Assembly: GCF_030811685.1 (NCBI RefSeq)
Contig: NZ_JAUSRF010000023.1
Span: 26,603-90,602 of the forward strand
DNA from: Neorhizobium huautlense
GTDB lineage: Bacteria > Pseudomonadota > Alphaproteobacteria > Rhizobiales > Rhizobiaceae
Length of the DNA stretch: 64,000 nucleotides
Reading direction: 5' to 3'
In this document: positions 18,452 to 25,184 of the stretch, piece by piece
Numbering within the stretch: position 1 is the stretch's first letter
Layout: every line of letters starts with the position of its first letter
Notes under the pieces: model-generated
Databases searched by the model: none
What the model was told of the DNA's origin: nothing
What the model saw: the letters and a program-made list of their open reading frames with translations, nothing else
Made by a program: the position numbers and the translations under genes

Positions 18452-19054
18452 TTACTGCTGTGCCTTCTCGTCACCCGGCAGCACGTAATCCGTGCCTTCC
18501 CATGGCGACGTGAAGTCAAAATTGCGGAACTCCTGGCGAAGCTCGACGGGCTCGTAAACGACCCGCTTGAGCTGGTCATCGTAACGCACCTCGACAAAAC
18601 CGGTAACCGGAAAGTCCTTGCGCAGCGGATGGCCCTGGAAACCGTAATCGGTGACGAGGCGGCGCATGTCCGGGTGACCGGAGAACGGCACGCCGTACAG
18701 GTCCCAGATCTCGCGTTCGAACCAGTCGGCACCCTTGTAGACACCGGTGACCGAGGGAACCGAAACGTCTTCTGCAACCGACAGCTTTACACGCAGGCGC
18801 AGGTTACGCTTGGGCGACAGCAGGTGATAAACGACATCGAAACGCTCGGGGCGCTGCGGCCAGTCGACACCGGACACATCGATGAAGCTGATGAAACCGC
18901 CCTGCGGATCATCGCGCAGGAACGTTAGAAGTTCGACGATGCTGTCGCGGTCGGTCGTCAGGTTGAGTTCGCCATAGGCGATCTCGGACGCCGACACGAG
19001 GTTGCCCGTGGCTTCGCGGATGTAGGTGGAGAGTTGTTCGAGAACTTCGCTCAT
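18452..19054 (-). CDS. nuoC: NADH-quinone oxidoreductase subunit C
   Basis: The 30 kDa peripheral subunit (200 residues), a structural partner of NuoD near the quinone site. The family signature is clear: EREIWDLYGVPFSGHPDMRR followed by LVTDYGFQGHPLRKDFPVTG. It is a separate gene, not fused to nuoD as in E. coli. It starts MSEVLEQLSTYI, 10 bases after nuoB. The C-terminal tail ends in the acidic PGDEKAQQ. Confidence 0.97.
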   Translation of the reverse strand: MSEVLEQLSTYIREATGNLVSASEIAYGELNLTTDRDSIVELLTFLRDDPQGGFISFIDVSGVDWPQRPERFDVVYHLLSPKRNLRLRVKLSVAEDVSVPSVTGVYKGADWFEREIWDLYGVPFSGHPDMRRLVTDYGFQGHPLRKDFPVTGFVEVRYDDQLKRVVYEPVELRQEFRNFDFTSPWEGTDYVLPGDEKAQQ

Positions 19055-19064
19055 GACTTATCCC

Positions 19065-19637
19065 TCAGCGCTCGATCGTGCCGGTGCGGCGGATCTTCTT
19101 CTGCAGCAGGAGCACGCCGTAAAGCAGTGCTTCTGCCGTGGGGGGACAGCCCGGCACATAGATATCGACCGGGACGACACGGTCACAGCCGCGCACCACC
19201 GAATAGGAATAGTGGTAATAACCGCCACCATTGGCGCAGGAGCCCATCGAAATGACGTAACGCGGCTCCGGCATCTGGTCATAGACCTTGCGAAGCGCAG
19301 GCGCCATCTTGTTGGTCAGCGTGCCGGCAACGATCATCACGTCAGACTGGCGCGGAGACGCGCGCGGAGCAACACCGAAGCGCTCCATGTCGTAACGCGG
19401 GCCGGACGCCTGCATCAGGCCTTCAACGGCGCAACAGGCCAGACCGAACTGCATCCACATCAGCGAGCCGGTGCGCGCCCAAGTGATCAGCTCGTCGGTC
19501 GAGGTGACGAGAAAGCCCTTGTCGGCCAGCTCGTTGTCGACATCGGTGAAAAACGGATCATTCGCGCCGACAGGCTTGCCGGTCGCCGGATCGAGAATGC
19601 CCTTCGGCTTTTGCGCGACGAGCGTGTTGCCGGTCAT
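19065..19637 (-). CDS. nuoB: NADH-quinone oxidoreductase subunit B
   Basis: Carries terminal cluster N2, which reduces quinone. The tandem-cysteine motif is in FGLACCAVEG and the other ligands are in GSCANGGGYYHYSYSVVRGC and VPGCPPTAEALLYG. Compared with the usual CCAVEMMQMSMPRYD, this protein reads CCAVEGLMQASGPRYD, one residue longer. The start is uncertain: ATG 19637 overlaps the nuoA stop as ATGA and has GGA 6 bases upstream (190 residues); ATG 19643 would add two residues. Confidence 0.96.
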   Translation of the reverse strand: MTGNTLVAQKPKGILDPATGKPVGANDPFFTDVDNELADKGFLVTSTDELITWARTGSLMWMQFGLACCAVEGLMQASGPRYDMERFGVAPRASPRQSDVMIVAGTLTNKMAPALRKVYDQMPEPRYVISMGSCANGGGYYHYSYSVVRGCDRVVPVDIYVPGCPPTAEALLYGVLLLQKKIRRTGTIER

Positions 19638-19999
19638 TCCCATTCCAGAGCTCCCTTCTTCCATTCGTAGATAAAGCCGATGGTGAGCACACCGAGGAAC
19701 ACCATCATGGACCAGAAGCCGAACCAGCCCATTTCACCGAAGGACACGGCCCAAGGGAAGAGGAAGGCAACTTCGAGATCGAAGATGATGAAGAGAATCG
19801 AGACCAGGTAGAACCGGATATCGAACTTCATACGGGCGTCATCGAAGGCATTGAAACCGCATTCGAAGGCGGAGAGCTTTTCCGGATCGGGAGCCTTGTA
19901 GGCCACGGCGAAGGGCGCGATCAGCAGCGCCAGACCGATCACCATGGAAATGCCGATGAAGATCGCGATCGGGAGATAGGAACTGAGGAGTTCAGTCAT
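19634..19999 (-). CDS. nuoA: NADH-quinone oxidoreductase subunit A
   Basis: Small membrane subunit of complex I, 121 residues with three helices; begins MTELLSSYLPIAIFIGISMV. The conserved acidic loop KLSAFECGFNAFDDARMKFD, which includes the mobile cysteine near the quinone pocket, is intact. It is the first gene of the 14-gene operon and ends in an ATGA overlap with nuoB. The frame runs upstream to 20047, but no family similarity extends there. Confidence 0.96.
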   Translation of the reverse strand: MTELLSSYLPIAIFIGISMVIGLALLIAPFAVAYKAPDPEKLSAFECGFNAFDDARMKFDIRFYLVSILFIIFDLEVAFLFPWAVSFGEMGWFGFWSMMVFLGVLTIGFIYEWKKGALEWE

Positions 20000-20690
20000 T
20001 GTATTCCATCCCTGCCTGACCGCAAGCGAAGGGCAAACGCCTAACACTTATGCACTGGCCAAGCGAACGTGCATTGCAACAAGGGCTGACTATCGCAGGA
20101 CAGCCCCCGGCGCAAGAGGTTTGACCCCCAACCCCCACTCCAAAATGATGCGAAAGACGACGAAACGTCGCAGCATGTGCGGGAAAGCCATAAAGCGCCG
20201 GGAAAACCCCTTCATGACCATAGATGACAATGCACCGAAATTATTAACAGGAGCAAAAAACTCAAGGTTTTCGGGCGTTTTTGCGCTTTGTCAGGCGATA
20301 CTCGACAAATGTTTGAATTTACTAAAAAAATTTCATGCGACGATAGCGCGCAGAAAAAAGTCCCGAAAATCAACTTCGGGGTCAACAACGACATAACGAA
20401 TGCAATCAAAGAGTTAAGCCTGCAACACCGGAGAATTTCCGCGCTCGACGGCCCATTTTTTGTGCAAAACACACCCAGATACCGCACGAGACGACGCGCA
20501 CCCCTCCCCTGGCCGATCACGCAATTGCAAACAAATCCATGCCGCAGCGCACCCTGCGCCGGACAAGAGAACCATCAGGTGGAGACTCACGCAAAACGCC
20601 CACAGAAGAGGCTTGTGCAATCGTGATCATAAATTTGACATCAGGGAGAGAATGATGGGATCATGTCGCGGACAAGGATCGAGAAGAAAA
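20000..20690. other. Non-coding region between nuoA and tRNA-Asp
   Basis: About 690 bases without a convincing gene, and more AT-rich in the middle than the flanks. The nuo promoter should lie at its left end; TGCATAAG at about 20044-20051 (minus) is a possible -10 but has no matching -35. A minus-strand terminator-like hairpin lies at 20353-20381, and TATGAT (minus, 20626-20631) could be a -10 about 270 bases upstream of it. The open frames here lack ribosome sites and recognisable products. Confidence 0.5.
20353..20381 (-). terminator. Intrinsic terminator-like hairpin
   Basis: Stem CCCGAA (20362-20367) with TTCGGG (20375-20380), followed on the minus strand by ACTTTTTT. It could end read-through from the tRNA-Asp genes or define the 3' end of a small RNA. 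Confidence 0.45.
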
Positions 20691-20767
20691 TGGCGCGAGT
20701 GACGGGGCTCGAACCCGCGACCTCCGGCGTGACAGGCCGGCACTCTAACCAACTGAGCTACACCCGC
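20691..20767 (-). tRNA. tRNA-Asp (GTC), copy 2
   Basis: A 77-base cloverleaf with encoded CCA. The acceptor GCGGGTG pairs with CACTCGC, the discriminator is G and the anticodon loop reads CTGTCAC with anticodon GTC. Its sequence is identical to the copy 66 bases upstream, so the pair is a tandem duplication and probably one transcript. Confidence 0.96.
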
Positions 20768-20833
20768 GCATATTTTCTTCGCCTTGCGGCAAAACTTCTG
20801 CATGAGGCAGAAGGTAGACTGAGGAAGAGATAG

Positions 20834-20910
20834 TGGCGCGAGTGACGGGGCTCGAACCCGCGACCTCCGGCGTGACAGGCCGGCACTCTAACCAACTGAG
20901 CTACACCCGC
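20834..20910 (-). tRNA. tRNA-Asp (GTC), copy 1
   Basis: A 77-base tRNA with CCA encoded and anticodon GTC; identical to the second copy. It lies about 75 bases downstream of a good -35 element. Confidence 0.96.
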
Positions 20911-20985
20911 ACTTATCTCGAAACGAAGCACTCTGTTGAGAGGCTTCCCTTCCCCCCGGCGGCCTCAACCGCTTGGGATGAGCGC

Positions 20986-21014
20986 TCACTAAGAGGTTCG
21001 CGGACGGGTGTCAA
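20986..21014 (-). promoter_or_regulatory. Candidate promoter for the tRNA-Asp pair
   Basis: A perfect -35 TTGACA (21014-21009) and a 17-base spacer to TAGTGA (20991-20986), followed by a GC-rich discriminator GCGCTC, as is common for stable-RNA promoters. The -10 is weak. Confidence 0.45.
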
Positions 21015-21126
21015 CAAGTTTTCACGACAAAAGAATGACGAAATGAACTTTCCCCAGCCTGGCCCCAGCGGAACAGGGATTTCCCCATATCTGTCGCAAA
21101 TTTTTCAAAAAAATGGAAAAAGGCTC

Positions 21127-21155
21127 TTGCGGATTTCTCCGGTTCCGCATATCTC
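21127..21155 (+). promoter_or_regulatory. Candidate promoter for tRNA-Val
   Basis: TTGCGG, 17-base spacer, TATCTC; a start near 21162 would give a leader of about 35 bases before the tRNA. Confidence 0.4.
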
Positions 21156-21195
21156 ACGGCCACCGACGCGGCGGACATGATCCGGTTGACGCGAA

Positions 21196-21271
21196 GGGCG
21201 ATTAGCTCAGTTGGTAGAGCGCCTCGTTTACACCGAGGATGTCGGGAGTTCGAGTCTCTCATCGCCCACCA
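21196..21271 (+). tRNA. tRNA-Val (TAC)
   Basis: A 76-base cloverleaf with encoded CCA. The acceptor GGGCGAT pairs with ATCGCCC, the D-loop reads AGCTCAGTTGGTAGAGC, the anticodon loop is TTTACAC (anticodon TAC) and the T-arm contains GTTCGAGTC. It is divergent from the tRNA-Asp pair. Confidence 0.97.
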
Positions 21272-21411
21272 TTTCTTTCCCCCCTCTGAATTATCATTAT
21301 TTTCGGTTCTGTCGTTGATCGACACGAGCTGGCGTTTTCTGAACCAGTTTGATCGCCGCCTGTGGCTTGAGATCGGCAATCACCAGATTCCCACGCAGCG
21401 ATGACCAGACG

Positions 21412-21441
21412 AAAAAGCCGGGCGCGCCTCACGCACCCGGC
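21412..21441 (-). terminator. Intrinsic terminator of the phytase-like gene
   Basis: GCCGGG (21417-21422) pairs with CCCGGC (21436-21441), with partial pairing inside, and is followed on the minus strand by TTTTTC. It starts 28 bases after the stop codon. Confidence 0.7.
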
Positions 21442-21468
21442 CCTCCTCTTCACATCACGTGAAAGCTT

Positions 21469-23658
21469 TTAGTTGGTGACCTTGATGTTCACCGGGAAGA
21501 ACAGCGTCTCACCCGAAGAATCATCCACACCATCGTTGTCAGTCACCGCAAAGGCCTTGCCGGACTTGTCGAAGGCAAAACCTTCCAGCTTGTCGACAAC
21601 ATAGCCGTTGGTGGCGTTCTTCAGGTCCGGCAGGAAGTCGTGAACTTCTTCCTTCTTTACGACCGGCAGTTCGCCGCCGAGTTTTGCGGGCTTCAGGTCC
21701 TTGAGTGAGACGCGGTAGAGCTTCTTCAGCCTGGCGGCGTCGCCGATCAGGTTGTCGCGTTCGACGACATAGAGGTGGTCACCGTTGGCGGTGATTTCGG
21801 AAAGACCAACCCAACCCTTTTCAGCCTTTTCGAGCGGGTAACGGACGGCTGCCCATTCCTTCGATTTCGGCTTGTAGGAGAGAAGTTTCGTTTGGCCCTT
21901 CGGATCATCCTTCCATTCGCGCTGCACGGCCATCCAGAGCGTCAGGTCGTCGCCTTCGCCCGTCGTTGTGATGCCTTCCAGGCCGAATCGGGTTTCGCCG
22001 GCCAGCAGTTCAGACGGCAGGCCGATTTCCGTCTTGATCTCGCCCTTGGCGTTGACGTTGTAAATGCCGTGGCCAACCAGCTTGGCGCTGTCGCCTTCCG
22101 ACGCCAGCCAGAAACCGCCCTTCCCGTCGAGCGCGATGCCCTCGATGTCGAGCTTCTGGGCCGGCTGGCCGTTGCGGGTGATGCGGACGACATTGGTGAT
22201 CTCGGCCGGCTTCTTCGTTGCGTCGATGGTGAAGATCGACGGCTGCATGGCATAGACCGAATCGGACACGGCGTAGAACGTGCCGTCCTTCTCCGCGTCA
22301 CCAACGAGACCGGAAAGAGCACCCCAGCCGATGACCTTGCCATCCAGATCCTTGGAGACGAGCGTCGGATAGGCCTTTTCGCCTTCTGCCAATTCATAGA
22401 GCATCACATGCGAGCGTGCGCCACCATCTTCGCCGAGATCGGCTTCGTTGGCCGTGGCAAGCAGATTACGGCCCGGAATGGCAACGGCGCCTTCCGGCGA
22501 GATGCCCGAGGGGAGAAGCTGCACGAGTTCAGGTTCGCCACCGGTGTCCTTGTAGACGGCAACCATCGAGCCGCGCTCAGAGAGCACGAAGAAATACTGC
22601 TGGCCGTTGAAGATGGCGGCTTCCATGCCTTCCGGCTCGATGCCTTTGTTCTTGGCGCGCTTTTCCGGGAAATGACCGTGACGGGCGATTTCATGTTCGA
22701 GCGTCATGCCGGCATCGTAAAGCACCTTGCCGGAGCGGTCGAAAATGGTGAAGCCGCGCGAACCGCCCTTGTAATCGCCTTCGTTGGCGATGACGAGGCG
22801 ATCGGTGCCCAGCCACTTGACGGCATCCGGCTCGCGCGGGACGGCGGTCAGCTTGCCGGAAAAGTTCAGTGCACCATCGGTCTTGGCATCGACGCCTTCG
22901 AGATCGACCGTGCCGGCGGTGAAATGGCCGGTGACCTTGGCGGTCTTACTGTCGATGATGATGACGTGGTTGTTTTCCTGCAGCGTCAGGGCGATTTCAC
23001 CATTGGCGTTGATGTTGACGAATTCCGGCTCCGGATCTTCCGGGGCGACGGTCGCAAGGCCGGTCACATCAACGCGCTTGATGCTGTCGCAGGCCGGAAC
23101 GCCGTTCTTCAGCGATACGATCAGCAGTTCACCAGCCGGAAGCTGCGGCAGGGCGCCGTCGTTCAGCTCCTCGTCACGCTGGTTCTCGATGGCGATGGCG
23201 GCAAACGTGCCATCCGGCGCGACCACGACCGAATCAGGCTGACCGCCGAGATCGCAGGTGTTTTCAAGTTTCTTCGACGCGATGTCGATGACGCCCAGCT
23301 GACCGGCCGGTTTGGTCAGATCTTCGGTCTTGTCGATGGTGATGAGAACCTTCGGGCCAGCGGCGGCGACCGAGTTCGGCTCGCCGTCGATCTTGATGGA
23401 ACCGCCGGCCTTCGGCGCCCTGGCATCGGTGATGTCGATGAAACCGATCGTGCTGCCCGGCGCATCGGAATAGATCAGCGTATTGCCATCGGCCGTCGCG
23501 GTGATGATTTCCGACGACGTCGCCTTGTCCTCGCCCTTCGGCAGGTTCTGGGCGACGGGGAAAGACGCGATGCGGTTAAAAACCTGCTCGGCGCTGGCTG
23601 GTACGGCGACTGAAGCCAAAAGAATCGCAAGGAATGCGCTGCGTTTCGAGAATGTCAT
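21469..23658 (-). CDS. Secreted esterase-like phytase family protein
   Basis: A 729-residue exported protein. A signal peptide is clear at residues 1-23 (MTFSKRSAFLAILLASVAVP then ASA, cut before EQ). The first half (about 30-340) looks like a beta-propeller with repeated xVxIDxxx strands (GFIDITDARAPKAGG, LGVIDIASKKLENTC). The second half carries the esterase-like phytase signature, with repeated PEG/LEG motifs (NKGIEPEGMEAAI, ISPEGAVAIPG, FGLEGITTTGEGDDL, DKLEGFAFD). It probably hydrolyses phosphate esters outside the cytoplasm; the substrate is not proved. The ATG at 23658 has GAGGGG before it. A Pho box lies 45 bases upstream. Confidence 0.85.
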   Translation of the reverse strand: MTFSKRSAFLAILLASVAVPASAEQVFNRIASFPVAQNLPKGEDKATSSEIITATADGNTLIYSDAPGSTIGFIDITDARAPKAGGSIKIDGEPNSVAAAGPKVLITIDKTEDLTKPAGQLGVIDIASKKLENTCDLGGQPDSVVVAPDGTFAAIAIENQRDEELNDGALPQLPAGELLIVSLKNGVPACDSIKRVDVTGLATVAPEDPEPEFVNINANGEIALTLQENNHVIIIDSKTAKVTGHFTAGTVDLEGVDAKTDGALNFSGKLTAVPREPDAVKWLGTDRLVIANEGDYKGGSRGFTIFDRSGKVLYDAGMTLEHEIARHGHFPEKRAKNKGIEPEGMEAAIFNGQQYFFVLSERGSMVAVYKDTGGEPELVQLLPSGISPEGAVAIPGRNLLATANEADLGEDGGARSHVMLYELAEGEKAYPTLVSKDLDGKVIGWGALSGLVGDAEKDGTFYAVSDSVYAMQPSIFTIDATKKPAEITNVVRITRNGQPAQKLDIEGIALDGKGGFWLASEGDSAKLVGHGIYNVNAKGEIKTEIGLPSELLAGETRFGLEGITTTGEGDDLTLWMAVQREWKDDPKGQTKLLSYKPKSKEWAAVRYPLEKAEKGWVGLSEITANGDHLYVVERDNLIGDAARLKKLYRVSLKDLKPAKLGGELPVVKKEEVHDFLPDLKNATNGYVVDKLEGFAFDKSGKAFAVTDNDGVDDSSGETLFFPVNIKVTN

Positions 23659-23702
23659 GGATAACCCCTCTGTTAAACCAGATTGGGTTGTCTGCTGGCC
23701 CG

Positions 23703-23720
23703 ATGACAGCAGCATGACAG
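23703..23720 (-). promoter_or_regulatory. Pho box upstream of the phytase-like gene
   Basis: On the minus strand: CTGTCAT, GCTG, CTGTCAT. This is two perfect 7-base repeats with an 11-base period, the classic PhoB site. It lies 45 bases before the start codon. Confidence 0.8.
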
Positions 23721-23772
23721 ACGTTCGGGAGCCGTCCGCTTTCGCAACGGCAAGGCGGGAATTCGCAACGGC

Positions 23773-23802
23773 AAAAGAAAAGGCCGGAGAGACCCGGCCT
23801 TT
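23773..23802 (-). terminator. Intrinsic terminator after the exported pyrophosphatase
   Basis: AAAGGCCGG (23779-23787) pairs with CCGGCCTTT (23794-23802), loop of 6, then TTTTCTTTT on the minus strand. It separates the two Pho-box genes into independent units. Confidence 0.85.
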
Positions 23803-23831
23803 CGCATCATCCACTGAAAGAGTGACCAGGA

Positions 23832-24434
23832 TTACTTCTTCTTGGCGTTATACGCCTTGATGGCTGCTGCGACTTCACCTTCGGCATGTGCCGCATTGTC
23901 GAAACCGTTCAATTCGACGACCTTGCGACCTGTCGGCAGCTGCTTGTAGACGCGGAAGAACGCCTCAAGACGTTCCTGCTCGATCTTCGGCAGATCGGTG
24001 ATTTCCTTGATGTCGTCATAGGTGGGGTCGATCTTGCTGGTCGGAACGGCAACGATCTTGTCATCGACTTCGCCGCCATCGATCATCTTCAGGACACCGA
24101 TCGGGCGAACCTTGATGATGGCACCCGGAACGATCGGCTCGCGAGTGTAGACGATTGCGTCGAGCGGGTCGTTGTCGCCGCCGAGCGAACTGGTAATCGA
24201 ACCGTAATTGCCCGGATAAACGACCGGCATGGACTGGTAGCGGTCAACAATGACGTGGCCGGTCTTTTCGTCGATTTCATATTTGGTGAAGCTGCCCTGC
24301 GGGATCTCGATGGCAACGTTGAATTCCTTGCCGTCATCCATCTTCTGCGGAAAATCGAGATAGGAGACGTATTCGGCAGCGGCAACGCCGGCGGTGACGA
24401 ACAGAGCGGCGGCGGCAGTCAGAAGCGTTTTCAT
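23832..24434 (-). CDS. ppa: Exported family I inorganic pyrophosphatase
   Basis: Hydrolyses pyrophosphate to orthophosphate. The 200-residue protein has a signal peptide (MKTLLTAAAALFVTAGVAAA, cut before EY), unlike the usual cytosolic enzyme, so it should act in the periplasm. The family I core is intact: FTKYEIDEKTGHVIVDR, VYPGNYG, the metal-binding GGDNDPLDAIV, VRPIGVLKMIDGGEVDDK and an FFRVYKQL block. The start is fixed by AGGGAAC and by the signal peptide. A Pho box ends 46 bases upstream. It sits beside the phytase-like gene, which could release phosphate from other sources. Confidence 0.92.
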   Translation of the reverse strand: MKTLLTAAAALFVTAGVAAAEYVSYLDFPQKMDDGKEFNVAIEIPQGSFTKYEIDEKTGHVIVDRYQSMPVVYPGNYGSITSSLGGDNDPLDAIVYTREPIVPGAIIKVRPIGVLKMIDGGEVDDKIVAVPTSKIDPTYDDIKEITDLPKIEQERLEAFFRVYKQLPTGRKVVELNGFDNAAHAEGEVAAAIKAYNAKKK

Positions 24435-24479
24435 GAAGTTCCCTTTGATGCGGTAAGGCGCTTCACGTAGGGGCACGAC

Positions 24480-24497
24480 ATGACAGGCACATGACAA
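24480..24497 (-). promoter_or_regulatory. Pho box upstream of the exported pyrophosphatase
   Basis: On the minus strand: TTGTCAT, GTGC, CTGTCAT. The spacing is the same as the site before the phytase-like gene, with one mismatch in the first repeat. It lies 46 bases before the start codon. Confidence 0.75.
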
Positions 24498-24533
24498 GTT
24501 GCTGTTGAACAAAAGGAACAGCAGGAGACGTGC

Positions 24534-24566
24534 AAAACAAAAAACCCCGGATGCAATCCGGGGTTT
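24534..24566 (-). terminator. Intrinsic terminator after hup
   Basis: AAACCCCGGA (24542-24551) pairs perfectly with TCCGGGGTTT (24557-24566), followed on the minus strand by TTTTTTGTTTT. Confidence 0.88.
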
Positions 24567-24599
24567 CGAGACCATGGCGGTAAAACCGCCAAGTTCAAC

Positions 24600-24878
24600 T
24601 TACTTGTTGTTGACGGCGTCCTTCAGGCCCTTGCCGGCCGAGAACTTCGGCACGTTGCGTGCCGGAATGTCAACTTCCGCACCCGTCGACGGGTTGCGGC
24701 CCTTGGAGGCTTCGCGGCGCGAAACGGAGAAGCTGCCAAAACCGGCGAGACGGATGTCGCCACCCTTCTGCAGTTCAGCCTGGACGGTGTCAAAAACAGC
24801 GTCGACTGCGGATGCGGCGTCGGTCTTCGACAGGCCAGCCTTTTCGGCAACGGCAGCAACCAATTCGGTCTTGTTCAT
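24600..24878 (-). CDS. hup: DNA-binding protein HU
   Basis: A 92-residue histone-like nucleoid protein that bends and compacts DNA as a dimer. It starts MNKTELVAAVAEKAGLSKTD and carries the family block GFGSFSVSRREASKGRNPST, followed by the DNA-binding arm GAEVDIPARNVPKFSAGKGL. Rhizobia place this gene directly downstream of lon, as here. It has AAGGGG before the ATG. Paralogues hupA and hupB cannot be told apart from this sequence alone. Confidence 0.95.
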   Translation of the reverse strand: MNKTELVAAVAEKAGLSKTDAASAVDAVFDTVQAELQKGGDIRLAGFGSFSVSRREASKGRNPSTGAEVDIPARNVPKFSAGKGLKDAVNNK

Positions 24879-25008
24879 GTTTCCACCCCTTTCAATGGTT
24901 TGAAACGTATCAAGTTCAGCTCCGGGGCGACAATGATTTTGAGCGTCCCCTGCGCACCCAAAAGCTCTGGAAACGCCTGAAAAACAAGGGGGGAGCAGTC
25001 ATTTTTCA

Positions 25009-25040
25009 CAAAAAAGGCCGGCAAAAAGCCGGCCTTTTCG
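25009..25040 (-). terminator. Intrinsic terminator downstream of lon
   Basis: AAAAGGCCGGC pairs with GCCGGCCTTTT around an AAAAA loop (25012-25038); the minus strand continues with TTTTTTG. The plus side also ends in TTTTC, so it may work both ways. Confidence 0.75.
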
Positions 25041-25146
25041 TCAAAAAATATAACTCGCCGTCCAAAACCGGGAATAAATACCTAATGCGGCGAGAAAGCC
25101 CGGAAAATAAGGCGTTTCGGCGGCATGGGTGATTCTGCCGGTGGGG

Positions 25147-25178
25147 TATCCCGCAGGTCGCAAATGACCTGCGGGATA
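25147..25178 (-). terminator. Strong hairpin just after the lon stop
   Basis: A perfect 13-base stem, TATCCCGCAGGTC (25147-25159) with GACCTGCGGGATA (25166-25178), six bases beyond the stop. No U-tract follows, so it may protect the 3' end while the hairpin at 25009 ends transcription. Confidence 0.55.
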
Positions 25179-25184
25179 ACAATT

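Larger units (their letters stand above)
24879..25184. other. lon-hup intergenic region
   Basis: About 300 bases holding the hup promoter region and two hairpins that end lon transcription. No coding frame is supported. Confidence 0.6.

Noticed and set aside
20212..20520. Minus-strand frame of 102 codons in the nuoA-tRNA gap
   Set aside because: No ribosome site, no family, and it spans the terminator-like hairpin.
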